64,000 nucleotides of DNA from Winogradskyella undariae (GCF_013285155.1 NZ_JABTEL010000001.1:124001-188000); one strand, 5' to 3'. Positions 24,842 to 34,293 are shown, counted from the first letter of the stretch. Notes: generated by a model from the sequence alone, not told the origin. Numbers and translations: made by a program.

Positions 24842-26020
24842 TTATTTAAAAGCGTTTAATCCTGTAATATCTAGACCCGTAATTAGTAAGTGAATATCGT
24901 GTGTGCCTTCATAAGTTATAACACTTTCTAAGTTCATCATATGTCTCATTATGCTGTATTCGCCACTAATTCCCATGCCTCCTAACATTTGCCTAGCATC
25001 TCTAGCTATAGTTAATGCCATGTCTACATTATTACGCTTTGCCATTGATATTTGTGCTGAAGTTGCTGTGCCATTTTCTCGCATTACACCAAGTCTCCAA
25101 GCTAATAATTGTGCTTTGGTAATTTCGGTAATCATTTCTGCGAGTTTCTTTTGTTGCAGTTGAAATTGTCCGATTGGTTTATCAAATTGCATACGTTGTT
25201 TACTATAGCGTAAAGCAGTGTCGTAACAATCCATTGCAGCTCCAATTGCACCCCAAGCAATACCAAACCTTGCCGAATCTAAGCAGCCTAATGGTGCTCC
25301 TAATCCAGATTTGTTTGGTAGTAAATTCTCTTTAGGAACTTTTACGTTATCAAAAATAAGCTCACCTGTAGCAGATGCTCTAAGTGACCATTTGTTATGT
25401 GTTTCTGGTGTGGAAAAACCTTCCATGCCACGCTCTACGATTAAACCGTGAATACGTCCGCTTTCATCTTTTGCCCAAACGACAGCGATGTTGCAAAACG
25501 GTGAATTACTAATCCACATTTTTGCACCATTTAAAAGATAATGATCGCCCATATCTTTAAAGTTGGTAACCATACCACCTGGATTAGAACCATGATCTGG
25601 TTCGGTTAATCCAAATGATCCAATCCATTCTCCAGAAGCTAATTTAGGTAAGTATTTATTGCGTTGTTCTTCGTTACCGTATTTCCATATCGGATACATT
25701 ACTAAAGAGGATTGTACCGAAGCTGTACTGCGTACGCCAGAATCTCCACGTTCAATTTCTTGCATTATTAAACCATAAGAGATTTGGTCTAATCCTGCTC
25801 CTCCATATTCTTCGGGGATGTAAGGTCCAAAAGCGCCAATTTCAGCAAGGCCTTTAACAATCTGTGTTGGGAATTCTGCTTTTTGAGCATATTCTTCTAT
25901 AATAGGAGAGACATCACGTTTTACCCATTCTCTTGCGGCATCACGTATTAATTTGTGCTCTTCTGTAAGTAACTCATCAAGGTTATAATAATCTGGTGCT
26001 TCGAATAAATCTGGTTTCAT
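24842..26020 (-). CDS. Glutaryl-CoA dehydrogenase (acyl-CoA dehydrogenase family)
   Basis: A 392-residue FAD-dependent acyl-CoA dehydrogenase. SGVRSTASVQSSLVMYPI (about residues 93-110) and GLTEPDHGSNPGGM are characteristic of glutaryl-CoA dehydrogenases, and the catalytic glutamate lies in ITYEGTHDIHLLITG near residue 370. It oxidises and decarboxylates glutaryl-CoA to crotonyl-CoA in lysine and tryptophan breakdown, feeding electrons to ETF. It is monocistronic. A saccharopine dehydrogenase-like gene at the window start could belong to the same catabolic route, but linkage is distant. Confidence 0.9.
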   Translation of the reverse strand: MKPDLFEAPDYYNLDELLTEEHKLIRDAAREWVKRDVSPIIEEYAQKAEFPTQIVKGLAEIGAFGPYIPEEYGGAGLDQISYGLIMQEIERGDSGVRSTASVQSSLVMYPIWKYGNEEQRNKYLPKLASGEWIGSFGLTEPDHGSNPGGMVTNFKDMGDHYLLNGAKMWISNSPFCNIAVVWAKDESGRIHGLIVERGMEGFSTPETHNKWSLRASATGELIFDNVKVPKENLLPNKSGLGAPLGCLDSARFGIAWGAIGAAMDCYDTALRYSKQRMQFDKPIGQFQLQQKKLAEMITEITKAQLLAWRLGVMRENGTATSAQISMAKRNNVDMALTIARDARQMLGGMGISGEYSIMRHMMNLESVITYEGTHDIHLLITGLDITGLNAFK

Positions 26021-26099
26021 CTGAGAATTCTGTTTGTTATAAACTTGTTAAATACTGTCGCTATTGCTCAAGTTTTATAGTTGTTTATTTAGTTCCAAA

Positions 26100-26130
26100 C
26101 AAAAGTAACGAATTCGTTTTCAGCTTACAA
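26100..26130 (-). promoter_or_regulatory. Promoter of the glutaryl-CoA dehydrogenase gene: TTG-N20-TACTTTTG
   Basis: On the minus strand TTG (26128-26130) and TACTTTTG (26100-26107) are 20 bp apart, leaving a leader of about 75 nt. Confidence 0.5.
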
Positions 26131-26138
26131 AGGCAATG

Positions 26139-26855
26139 TTACATTTTCAAATAAAAATCTTTGGTAAGATTTATGTAGTCTTTAGTGTATTGATGGCGAG
26201 CAGTTTCTATGATTAATTCTGTTGTTTCTGTCTTTTCTTCTTTAAAACGAAACTCTATGAGACTTCGTTTAATATCCGAATCAGGGTTCCCTTTTACATG
26301 AAGAATTTTATGAGGAAATAGGCCTGCATTATGAGCTAAACCCACAAAGTTTGATTCTTCTTTATGTGGAATTACAACTGAAAAAATACCATTTTCTGAA
26401 AGTAAATTTACCATGGCATAAATAAGGTGCTCAAAAGGCATGGCATCGTTAAATCGTGCTAAATCTCTTGATTTGTCTGTGGTTTTATAATCTTCAGAGT
26501 AAAATGGAGGATTACATATAATAAGGTCAAATTTGTCTTCTACTTCTTCAACAAATTCTAATAATGAAGCATGATAGCAAAATAAGCGATCAGCCCAAGG
26601 TGAGCTTTCAAAATTCTCAGAACATTGTTCGTATGCATCATCATCGATTTCTACAGCTTCTATATTTTCTGCAAAACTACGTTGTGCTATCATTAAAGAA
26701 AGTACTCCGGTACCAGATCCAATATCTAAAACAGAAAATGGATTGTTGTCAACAGAGGCCCAAGCGCCAAGTAATACGCCATCTGTGCCTATTTTCATTG
26801 CACATTTATCTTGTGCAACTGTAAATTGTTTAAATTTAAAAGGAAGTGAGCTCAT
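26139..26855 (-). CDS. tRNA1(Val) adenine-N6-methyltransferase-like protein
   Basis: A 238-residue Rossmann methyltransferase of the TrmN6/YfiC type. The start reads FKFKQFTVAQDKCAMKIGTDGVLLGAWA, the family hallmark, followed by the SAM loop VLDIGSGTGVLSLMIAQR and the catalytic LIICNPPFYSED, whose NPPF is typical of N6-adenine methylation. In other bacteria it modifies A37 of tRNA1-Val. The ATG overlaps the rimM stop by one base, so it is translationally coupled to rimM. Confidence 0.88.
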   Translation of the reverse strand: MSSLPFKFKQFTVAQDKCAMKIGTDGVLLGAWASVDNNPFSVLDIGSGTGVLSLMIAQRSFAENIEAVEIDDDAYEQCSENFESSPWADRLFCYHASLLEFVEEVEDKFDLIICNPPFYSEDYKTTDKSRDLARFNDAMPFEHLIYAMVNLLSENGIFSVVIPHKEESNFVGLAHNAGLFPHKILHVKGNPDSDIKRSLIEFRFKEEKTETTELIIETARHQYTKDYINLTKDFYLKM

Positions 26856-27385
26856 TATTCTTCAAGATATAAATCAATCAGCCCTTCTGGAGTGTTAACC
26901 TCTATCGTCTTGTTTTTTCTATCAACCTTAACAATAAATTCATCATTCATTGGAATTAAAATTTCAATTCCGTCTTTATCTATTTCAAATAAAGCTTGAG
27001 CTGTAGAATCATTAATACCTTTTAAAATTCCTACATCACCATAATTTGAATCTATAATAGCGAAACCAATGACTTCATGAAAATAAAATTTATTACCCTC
27101 TAGTTTTGGAAGTAAGTCCATGGGTAAGTATAAATCTGTTTTAATTAAAGCATCAGCATCTTCTTCAGTATCTACATCTTCAAACTTTATACGTAATAAA
27201 TTAGATTTATGTAATTGAGAAGATTCAGCAAAGAAAGGAACTAAATTCCCTCTCAGATCTATAAAAATAGCATCAAGGTTATCGTATAAATCAGGTTCGT
27301 CAGTATCTAATTTTATTAAAAGTTCTCCTTTAAAACTGTATTTGGATACAATTTTACCTAAATAAAAACAGTCTTCTTTTTTCAA
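26855..27385 (-). CDS. rimM: Ribosome maturation factor RimM
   Basis: A 176-residue 30S assembly factor that binds S19 and helps mature the 16S rRNA head. The N-terminal beta-barrel begins DCFYLGKIVSKYSFKGELLIKLDTDEP and the PRC-barrel half (about 95-176) reads FYFHEVIGFAIID and IEILIPMNDEFIVKVD. The start is TTG at 27385, since no ATG fits. It follows rpsP after a 177-bp gap with three inverted repeats, one of them a terminator. The trmD and rplS genes of the enterobacterial operon are absent; trmN6 follows instead. Confidence 0.92.
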   Translation of the reverse strand: MKKEDCFYLGKIVSKYSFKGELLIKLDTDEPDLYDNLDAIFIDLRGNLVPFFAESSQLHKSNLLRIKFEDVDTEEDADALIKTDLYLPMDLLPKLEGNKFYFHEVIGFAIIDSNYGDVGILKGINDSTAQALFEIDKDGIEILIPMNDEFIVKVDRKNKTIEVNTPEGLIDLYLEE

Positions 27386-27405
27386 AATAAATCTCGTATT
27401 TATGG

Positions 27406-27423
27406 TTTCCGTTAAAACGGAAA
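27406..27423. repeat. Perfect inverted repeat TTTCCGTT-AA-AACGGAAA
   Basis: An 8-bp inverted repeat with a 2-bp centre, 21 bp upstream of the rimM TTG start. It may be an operator or leader hairpin. No known consensus is recognised. Confidence 0.45.
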
Positions 27424-27454
27424 TCTTATTAATGCTAATTTTAAATGTTTAATA

Positions 27455-27476
27455 GATTCTCATCTTAATGAGAATC
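27455..27476. repeat. Inverted repeat GATTCTCAT-CTTA-ATGAGAATC
   Basis: A 9-bp perfect stem with a tetraloop-sized centre between the rpsP terminator and rimM. No T-run follows, so it is more likely an operator or RNA structure than a terminator. Confidence 0.5.
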
Positions 27477-27510
27477 ATTTTGTAAAACTATTCTGTGGTT
27501 ATATAAAATG

Positions 27511-27540
27511 AAAAACCCAGACCATAAAATAGTCTGGGTT
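27511..27540 (-). terminator. Terminator/attenuator between rpsP and rimM
   Basis: A 9-bp stem (AACCCAGAC / GTCTGGGTT) that is followed by T5 on the minus strand, 22 bp after the rpsP stop. Partial readthrough would make S16 more abundant than RimM. Confidence 0.8.
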
Positions 27541-27562
27541 CAAAAGTATAAAAAATAATTTT

Positions 27563-28063
27563 TTATTCTTCTTCGCTAGAAGCTTCTGTTTCTTCAGTCG
27601 CTACTTCTTCAACAACTGGTGTTGCTGCTGCGATACGTGCTTCATTTACCGCTTTTTCTGCTGCATGTGCTTTAGCCTTAGCTTCTGCATCTGCTTGAGA
27701 TAAACCGTCAGATTTAGCTTGTACTTTAATTGCTTTTTCTTCTACCCAAGCATTGAATTTTTCTTCAGCTTGCTCTTCAGTTAAAGCTCCTTTTCTTACA
27801 CCACCAGCTAAATGATTTTTTAGCATAGCACCTTTATAAGATAAAATTGCTTTTGCAGTGTCAGTTGGTTGTGCTCCATTTTGTAACCATTGTACAGCTC
27901 CGTCAACATTTAATTCAATAGTTGCAGGATTTGTGTTTGGATTGTAAGCACCTAATTTTTCTAGGTATTTACCATCTCTTTTAGAGCGAGAATCCGCTGC
28001 TACGATCCAGTAATAAGGTTTTCCTTTTTTACCGTGTCTTTGTAATCTAATTTTTACAGGCAT
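27563..28063 (-). CDS. rpsP: 30S ribosomal protein S16 with long C-terminal extension
   Basis: A 166-residue S16. The core (residues 1 to about 85) starts MPVKIRLQRHGKKGKPYYWIV and includes LEKLGAYNPNTNPATIELNVDGAVQWLQNGAQPTDT. An Ala/Glu/Lys-rich tail of about 80 residues follows and ends in an acidic run (EEVATEETEASSEEE). S16 of Escherichia coli has about 82 residues; from memory long tails are usual in Bacteroidota. It is the first gene of an rpsP-rimM-trmN6 transcription unit with a good promoter and a small leader hairpin. Confidence 0.96.
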   Translation of the reverse strand: MPVKIRLQRHGKKGKPYYWIVAADSRSKRDGKYLEKLGAYNPNTNPATIELNVDGAVQWLQNGAQPTDTAKAILSYKGAMLKNHLAGGVRKGALTEEQAEEKFNAWVEEKAIKVQAKSDGLSQADAEAKAKAHAAEKAVNEARIAAATPVVEEVATEETEASSEEE

Positions 28064-28077
28064 AATAATTAATTAAT

Positions 28078-28092
28078 GAGGTTCTCGACCTC
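28078..28092 (-). promoter_or_regulatory. Leader hairpin in front of rpsP
   Basis: GAGGT and ACCTC form a 5-bp stem with a 5-nt loop in the roughly 40-nt leader of the rpsP mRNA. It may serve autogenous control by S16. I recall that leader motifs for S16 have been proposed in Flavobacteria but cannot verify a match. Confidence 0.35.
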
Positions 28093-28109
28093 TGTTATTA
28101 ATGAGGCGA

Positions 28110-28138
28110 CAAATATAATATAATTTTTTAATTTTCAA
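28110..28138 (-). promoter_or_regulatory. rpsP promoter: TTG-N18-TATATTTG
   Basis: On the minus strand the -33 TTG (28136-28138) and the -7 TATATTTG (28110-28117) are separated by 18 bp, a full consensus match. Confidence 0.7.
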
Positions 28139-28222
28139 TTAGATAATACATTTTTGCTAAAAGAAAATGTCGAGTTTGCTACTTTCTGAAAAATTATTAT
28201 ACTTTTGGGACTCTTGTTTCAT

Positions 28223-28230
28223 TATATTTG
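28223..28230 (+). promoter_or_regulatory. -7 element TATATTTG of the DUF6252-like lipoprotein gene
   Basis: A TAnnTTTG match 27 bp before the start at 28258, without a clear -33 TTG. Confidence 0.5.
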
Positions 28231-28257
28231 AAGCAAAGGTTAACTATTCTTTATTAA

Positions 28258-29496
28258 ATGATGAAAAAACTAATCCTCCTATCTCTCGTTTTTTTTACCG
28301 TATTCAGCTGTGGTGATGAAGTAAAGTTTAATACTCCCGCTTTTCAAGGAGATCGTGAAAATGCACTTTGGAGAGCAAAAGCATTTTCTGCAAGTATCGA
28401 AGCAAATGGATACTTAACGATTACCGGAACAAGTAATTATGAAACAGTTGAACTTATAGTGCCTTCTGTAATTGAATCTGAATTTAATGTTGGTGAAATT
28501 GATGTTGTAGAAGCTAAATATACTGATGGTTTCGGAACTGAATTTTCGACAACGAATACTCCTGATGAAAGTGTTTCAGTTTATCCTGAGCTAGGGAAAA
28601 TTATTATTGAAGAAATAGATGTCGTTAATAAAACCTTTACAGGAACTTATAGGTTTTTAGCTTTTGATGCTTCAGGAATGAATTCGGTTGGATTTACAAA
28701 TGGTATTTTTTATAAAGTTCCATTGATTTCTGGGACATTACCAACAGATCCTATAACATGTACTGATGTAGAGATGTCAGTGCAAACTGCATTTTTAGCT
28801 TATGAAGCTGCATCTGTAGAAGATGATTTAGGTTTTATAAATAGTGATGTTTTTGCTGCTGCTTGTAATGCGTATTCAGAAGCTTTGACACTGCAATTTG
28901 CAATTTGTGGAGATCCAGATGGGACTTTACAAGAATTAATTGAATCTCTTGAATTCATTGAATCTTTTGGAGATTGTGAGATTTCTTGTGAAATGGCCAT
29001 GGAAAATGTAGTTGAAGCAGAATTGCAATATAGCACTGCAACTATTGGTAATTATATTGAAAAATGTACACAGTATGCATTTTATTTACAACAGCAAATT
29101 GATATTTGTGGTGATAACGATGGAAGTCTTCAACTGCTAATAGATGGTTTAGATTGTAGTGATAATGATGTTGATGGCGTTCCTAATGTTTTTGAGAATT
29201 TTAATGGAGATACCGATGGTAATTTAGATGATGATGATACGGACGGAGATGGTATTCCTAATTATTTAGACGATGATGATGATGGAGATGGTGTTTTAAC
29301 CATTTTTGAAGCAAAAGATGCAGATGGAAACCCTATAGATACTGATGGCGATGGTGATTTTGATTATTTAGATGCAGATGATGATGGAGATTTAATTTTA
29401 ACGATAAACGAAAGTTCGGATCCAAATGGAGATGGTAATCCTGATGATGCAGTAGATACCGATAACGATGGTGTTCCAGATTATTTACAAGCATAA
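28258..29496 (+). CDS. DUF6252-like lipoprotein with duplicated Cys module and calcium-binding repeats
   Basis: A 412-residue exported lipoprotein: signal peptide and lipobox FFTVFSC at about residues 12-18. Residues 20-160 form a beta-rich domain starting [25 protein letters not shown], typical of the DUF6252 family. Two homologous helical modules follow (about 168-237 and 240-295), each with three conserved Cys and a shared ICGDxDGxLQxLIxxL segment. The C-terminus (about 296-412) is a run of DxDxDG-type repeats ([14 protein letters not shown] and variants) like thrombospondin type 3 calcium sites. The function is unknown; surface location is inferred. ATG 28258 and 28261 are both possible. 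Confidence 0.8.
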   Translation: MMKKLILLSLVFFTVFSCGDEVKFNTPAFQGDRENALWRAKAFSASIEANGYLTITGTSNYETVELIVPSVIESEFNVGEIDVVEAKYTDGFGTEFSTTNTPDESVSVYPELGKIIIEEIDVVNKTFTGTYRFLAFDASGMNSVGFTNGIFYKVPLISGTLPTDPITCTDVEMSVQTAFLAYEAASVEDDLGFINSDVFAAACNAYSEALTLQFAICGDPDGTLQELIESLEFIESFGDCEISCEMAMENVVEAELQYSTATIGNYIEKCTQYAFYLQQQIDICGDNDGSLQLLIDGLDCSDNDVDGVPNVFENFNGDTDGNLDDDDTDGDGIPNYLDDDDDGDGVLTIFEAKDADGNPIDTDGDGDFDYLDADDDGDLILTINESSDPNGDGNPDDAVDTDNDGVPDYLQA

Positions 29497-29515
29497 CATA
29501 AAAATATTTTATATT

Positions 29516-29550
29516 AAAAGCGTCATTCCTTTAGGATTGACGCTTTTTTT
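29516..29550 (+). terminator. Terminator of the DUF6252-like gene
   Basis: A long stem with one mismatch (AAAAGCGTCATTCCT / AGGATTGACGCTTTT) followed by a T-run. Confidence 0.8.
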
Positions 29551-29759
29551 ATGTGTTAAAAACTCTTTAGGTTTTCTTTTCAAATGAATTCAAATTCTAT
29601 GTAATTTTATACGCTAATTATTTTGGTGATTTTGATTGTGTTATTTGCTGCTTCGTGTGCAGGTAAAAGACTGTTCAGTCGATATTTATAATGATTTTCG
29701 TTACACTTAGCGTCTCATTGTAAAACAATTTGAATTCAAAACAATTATATTACAGTGTT

Positions 29760-29767
29760 TATCTTTG
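29760..29767 (+). promoter_or_regulatory. -7 element TATCTTTG upstream of dnaE
   Basis: A TAnnTTTG match 62 bp before the dnaE start, with no obvious -33 TTG. Confidence 0.45.
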
Positions 29768-29829
29768 CGTTCTACATTAAATAGGATTGCAAGAGAAACA
29801 ATTCAATAATAAAACAACTCAACAGCAAT

Positions 29830-32800
29830 ATGTACTTAATATTTGATACTGAAACCACAGGATTACCAAAACGTTGGGATGCACCAATTACGGATACGGA
29901 TAATTGGCCAAGGTGTATTCAGATTGCTTGGCAATTGCATGATGCTATGGGAAACTGTATTGAGCATGAAGATTATTTAGTAAAACCTGAGGGTTTCAAT
30001 ATTCCTTATGATGCTGAAAAAATTCACGGTATTTCTACAGGATTAGCAGAAGAGCAAGGTATTCCATTATCTGAAGTTTTAGAGAAATTTAATATTGCAC
30101 TTTCAAAAACCAAGTTTGTAGTCGGACAGAATGTTAAGTTCGATTTAAATATTATGGGAGCAGAATTTGTAAGAGAAGATCTTGCAAATCAACTTCAAGA
30201 ATTACCTGTTTTAGATACTTGTACGGAGCAAACAGCGAGTTTGTGTCAGATTCCTGGTGGACGCTATGGTAAATTTAAATTACCAACATTAACGGAATTA
30301 CACCAGTTTTTATTCAATAAGCCATTTGGTGAGGCACACAACGCAACGGCCGATGTTGAGGCAACAACACGTTGTTTTTTCGAGTTAATTAGAAAGGAAC
30401 AATATACAGTAGAGCAATTAGATGTTCAGCCCGATTATTTTCAGAATTTTACAGAAGTAAATCCTGCTGAAATTCAGCTTATAGGTCTTAAACATATTAA
30501 TCTAAAACGTGAAAGTGCTAAGATTAATGCGCGTTTACAAAAAGAGCAAGCAGCTTCTACGACAACTACAATTGATAAAGAGGCAGCGTCTCAAATAGAA
30601 GATGCGGAGTTTATGCATTTGCATAACCATTCACAGTATTCTATTCTTCAATCTACCATCAGTATTAAGGATTTAGTTGCTGCAGCTGCCAAACAAGGTA
30701 TGCCTGGTGTTGCATTAACCGATCATGGAAATATGATGGGGGCATTTCACTTTGTAACTGCGGTTTCTAGTCATAATAAAGGTGTAAAAGCGCAACATAA
30801 AGCAGCAGAAGAAGCTGGATTAGAAAAGAAAGGTAAAATTATAAAACCTATTATTGGTTGCGAATTTTTTGTCTGTGAAGATCATAAAGACAAAACCCGA
30901 AAAGATAATGGTTATCAAATAGTATTGATGGCTAAAAATAAAGTAGGGTATCATAATTTGGCTAAATTATCATCTGCCGCTTTTACAGATGGATTTTATT
31001 ATGTGCCTAGAATTGATAAAAAATTAATTGAACAATATAAAGGAGATCTTATTTGCTTAACAGGTAACCTTTATGGAGAAGTGCCAAGTAAAGTTTTAAA
31101 TGTTGGTGAGAACCAAGCAGAAGAAGCTTTGTTATGGTGGAAAGATACTTTTGGTGATGATTTGTATTTAGAGTTAATGCGTCATAATCAGGAAGATGAA
31201 AATCGTGTAAATCCTGTGTTAATTCAGTTTGCAAAGAAGCACGATGTTAAGCTAGTTGCAACAAATAACACCTATTATGTAGATCAGGAAAACGCGAATG
31301 CTCACGATATTTTGCTATGTGTTAAAGATGGAGAAAAGCAAGCGACACCAATAGGTCGTGGTCGTGGTTATCGTTACGGTTTGCCTAATCAGGAGTATTA
31401 CTTTAAATCTACTTCAGAAATGAAGGCTTTATTTAAAGATGTTCCTGAAGCTATTGTAAATATTCAAGAAGTCTTAGATAAAATTGAGCCTTATGAGTTA
31501 GCTAGAGATGTATTATTACCTGCCTTTGATATTCCTGATGAATTTAAATTTGAAGAAGATGAGGTTGATAATGGTAAGAGAGGAGAGAATGCTTTTCTAA
31601 AACATCTAACATTTAAGGGGGCTGAAATCCGTTACGGTGAAATTACTCCAGAAGTTAAAGAACGTCTTGATTTTGAGCTGAGCGTTATTGAAAAAACAGG
31701 ATATCCTGGATACTTCTTAATTGTTGAAGATTTTATTCGTGAAGCCAGAAAAATGGATGTTTCTGTTGGTCCTGGTCGTGGATCTGCAGCAGGATCTGTG
31801 GTTGCTTATTGTTTGTGGATTACAAATATAGATCCCATTAAGTACGATTTACTTTTTGAGCGTTTCTTAAACCCAGATCGTGTAAGTATGCCCGATATTG
31901 ATATTGATTTTGATGATGAAGGTCGAAGTCGTGTTATGGATTATGTAATCGAAAAATACGGTGCTAACCAGGTAGCTCAGATTATTACTTATGGTACAAT
32001 GGCGGCAAAATCTTCAATTAGAGATACAGCCAGAGTATTAGATTTACCATTAAATGAAGCGGATCACCTTGCAAAGTTGATTCCTTTAATGTCTAAGCTA
32101 GGTAAGATTTTTGGACTTTCAGAAAAAGAACTTGCAAGTAAATTTAGAGCTGAGGATTTAGAGAAAATTAATGAATTACTTAATATCTCTGATGGTGACG
32201 ATTTACAAGCCGAAACCTTAAACCAGGCTAGAATATTAGAAGGTTCGGTTCGTAATACAGGGATTCACGCTTGTGGTGTAATTATAACACCAGGGGATAT
32301 TACCAATTACGTACCAGTTGCATTAGCAAAGGATTCTGATTTGTATGTCACACAATTTGATAACTCTGTTGTGGAAAGTGCTGGGTTATTGAAGATGGAT
32401 TTCTTGGGATTAAAAACCTTAACGTTAATTAAAGACACAGTAAAACTTGTAAAGGCAAAACATGATATTACTCTAGATCCAGAGAATTTTCCATTAGATG
32501 ATGTGCCAACGTATGAGTTATTCCAACGTGGAGAAACAGTTGGAGTGTTTCAGTATGAATCACCAGGGATGCAGAAGCACATGAAGAATCTTAAGCCTAC
32601 GGTTTTTGATGATTTAATTGCCATGAACGCCTTGTATCGTCCGGGTCCAATGGAGTATATACCAAGTTTTATTGCGCGTAAACATGGTGATGAAGAGATT
32701 GTTTACGATTTACCAGAAATGGAAGAATACCTTAAGGAGACTTACGGAATTACAGTTTATCAAGAGCAAGTAATGTTACTTTCACAAAAATTGGCCGATT

Positions 32801-34215
32801 TTACAAAAGGTGAAGCCGATGTTTTGAGAAAAGCGATGGGTAAAAAGCAGATTGCGGTTTTGGATAAGATGAAACCAAAATTTATTGAGCAAGCTGGAGC
32901 TAAAGGTTTAGATAAAACTAAACTCGAAAAAATTTGGAAGGATTGGGAAGCCTTTGCAAGTTACGCCTTTAATAAGTCTCACTCAACGTGTTATGCTTGG
33001 ATTGCTTACCAAACTGCTTATTTAAAAGCACATTACCCAGCAGAATATATGGCTGCGGTATTGTCTAATAACATGAATGATATTAAGTCCGTAACCTTCT
33101 TTATGGAAGAGTGTAAACGGATGCGATTACCTGTTTTAGGGCCAGATGTAAATGAGAGTTTTTACAAGTTTTCAGTAAACCAAGATAATGCTGTGCGTTT
33201 CGGAATGGGAGCTATAAAAGGTGTTGGTCATGGTGCGGTTAAAACGATTGTAGAAAACAGAAAAGAAGGAGGTCATTATAAGTCTATTTTCGATTTCGCA
33301 AAACGTATAGATTTACGTGCGGCCAATAAAAGAGCCTTTGAAGGCTTAGCAAATGCAGGAGGATTTGATTGTTGGACAAATACTCACAGAGCACAATATT
33401 TTGCAGATGTTGGTGATGGTATTAGTTTTTTAGAGAAAGCTGTTAAATATGGTGCCAAACATCAAGAAAATGAAAATTCTGCTCAAGTGAGTTTATTTGG
33501 TGCGGCTAGTGATGTTCAAATTGCCGAACCTTTAGTGCCGCCATGTGAAGATTGGGGAACGATGGAGAAATTATCACGAGAAAGAGAGGTAGTTGGTATT
33601 TATATTTCTGGTCATCCGCTCGATGATTTTTCAATTGAAATGAAATCGTTTTGTAACGGTGTCGTTGCTCATTTTAATAATTTAGAAAGCGTTGTAAATA
33701 GTGAAATTACCTTTGGGGGTGTGGTTACCGATGTGCAACATCGTGTAAGTAAACAAGGAAAAGGTTGGGCTATTTTTACAATTGAAGATTACACCGATAG
33801 TTTCGAGTTTAGAATTTTCGGAGAAGATTACCTAAAATTCAGACACTTTTTTGTTATAAATTCTTTTGTTTATGTAAGAGCTTTTGTTCGTGAAGGTTGG
33901 GTGAATAGAGATACAGGTAAAAAAGGTGATCCTAGAATTCAGTTTAATAGTTTTCAGTTGTTACATGATGTCATGGATGCTTATGCAAAGAAACTATCAA
34001 TTCAGCTTAATATTAAAGAATTAGATAGCGAAACAGTTAATGTTTTACATGATTTAATTATGTTACATGAAGGCACAAAACCTTTAAGTTTTTTGATTTA
34101 CGATAATGCCGAAAAGATCAAAGTACAAATGCCAAGCCGAAAAAATAAAGTGAATATTTCTCAAGAGTTATTAAAATCTCTTAGAGATCATGATTTGAAG
34201 TATAAATTGAATTAA
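29830..34215 (+). CDS. dnaE: DNA polymerase III alpha subunit fused to an N-terminal DnaQ-like exonuclease
   Basis: A 1461-residue replicative polymerase. Residues 1 to about 190 are a DEDD exonuclease: Exo I IFDTETTG (Asp6, Glu8), Exo II GQNVKFDLNIMG, and Exo III HNATADVEATTRCF. A linker leads to the PHP domain (from about 260: FMHLHNHSQYSIL), then the C-family palm with GPGRGSAAGSVV and the catalytic PDIDIDFDDEGR (about 686-697), the fingers, and helix-hairpin-helix. An OB domain comes late (ITFGGVVTDVQHRVSKQGKGWAIFTIED). It synthesises the chromosome; the fused exonuclease probably proofreads in cis. DnaE of Escherichia coli has 1160 residues and lacks this domain. It is monocistronic. Confidence 0.95.
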   Translation: MYLIFDTETTGLPKRWDAPITDTDNWPRCIQIAWQLHDAMGNCIEHEDYLVKPEGFNIPYDAEKIHGISTGLAEEQGIPLSEVLEKFNIALSKTKFVVGQNVKFDLNIMGAEFVREDLANQLQELPVLDTCTEQTASLCQIPGGRYGKFKLPTLTELHQFLFNKPFGEAHNATADVEATTRCFFELIRKEQYTVEQLDVQPDYFQNFTEVNPAEIQLIGLKHINLKRESAKINARLQKEQAASTTTTIDKEAASQIEDAEFMHLHNHSQYSILQSTISIKDLVAAAAKQGMPGVALTDHGNMMGAFHFVTAVSSHNKGVKAQHKAAEEAGLEKKGKIIKPIIGCEFFVCEDHKDKTRKDNGYQIVLMAKNKVGYHNLAKLSSAAFTDGFYYVPRIDKKLIEQYKGDLICLTGNLYGEVPSKVLNVGENQAEEALLWWKDTFGDDLYLELMRHNQEDENRVNPVLIQFAKKHDVKLVATNNTYYVDQENANAHDILLCVKDGEKQATPIGRGRGYRYGLPNQEYYFKSTSEMKALFKDVPEAIVNIQEVLDKIEPYELARDVLLPAFDIPDEFKFEEDEVDNGKRGENAFLKHLTFKGAEIRYGEITPEVKERLDFELSVIEKTGYPGYFLIVEDFIREARKMDVSVGPGRGSAAGSVVAYCLWITNIDPIKYDLLFERFLNPDRVSMPDIDIDFDDEGRSRVMDYVIEKYGANQVAQIITYGTMAAKSSIRDTARVLDLPLNEADHLAKLIPLMSKLGKIFGLSEKELASKFRAEDLEKINELLNISDGDDLQAETLNQARILEGSVRNTGIHACGVIITPGDITNYVPVALAKDSDLYVTQFDNSVVESAGLLKMDFLGLKTLTLIKDTVKLVKAKHDITLDPENFPLDDVPTYELFQRGETVGVFQYESPGMQKHMKNLKPTVFDDLIAMNALYRPGPMEYIPSFIARKHGDEEIVYDLPEMEEYLKETYGITVYQEQVMLLSQKLADFTKGEADVLRKAMGKKQIAVLDKMKPKFIEQAGAKGLDKTKLEKIWKDWEAFASYAFNKSHSTCYAWIAYQTAYLKAHYPAEYMAAVLSNNMNDIKSVTFFMEECKRMRLPVLGPDVNESFYKFSVNQDNAVRFGMGAIKGVGHGAVKTIVENRKEGGHYKSIFDFAKRIDLRAANKRAFEGLANAGGFDCWTNTHRAQYFADVGDGISFLEKAVKYGAKHQENENSAQVSLFGAASDVQIAEPLVPPCEDWGTMEKLSREREVVGIYISGHPLDDFSIEMKSFCNGVVAHFNNLESVVNSEITFGGVVTDVQHRVSKQGKGWAIFTIEDYTDSFEFRIFGEDYLKFRHFFVINSFVYVRAFVREGWVNRDTGKKGDPRIQFNSFQLLHDVMDAYAKKLSIQLNIKELDSETVNVLHDLIMLHEGTKPLSFLIYDNAEKIKVQMPSRKNKVNISQELLKSLRDHDLKYKLN

Positions 34216-34293
34216 ATACCTCTTAGATAATTAGCCTTATTAATTATAATATATAAACACGAGTTGTAACTTAAGTATTCTTGATTTTATATT

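Larger units (their letters stand above)
29497..29829. other. 333-bp intergenic stretch before dnaE
   Basis: It holds the terminator at 29516-29550 and the dnaE -7 element at 29760. Nothing else recognisable is seen; no ORF of convincing quality is present. Confidence 0.6.
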
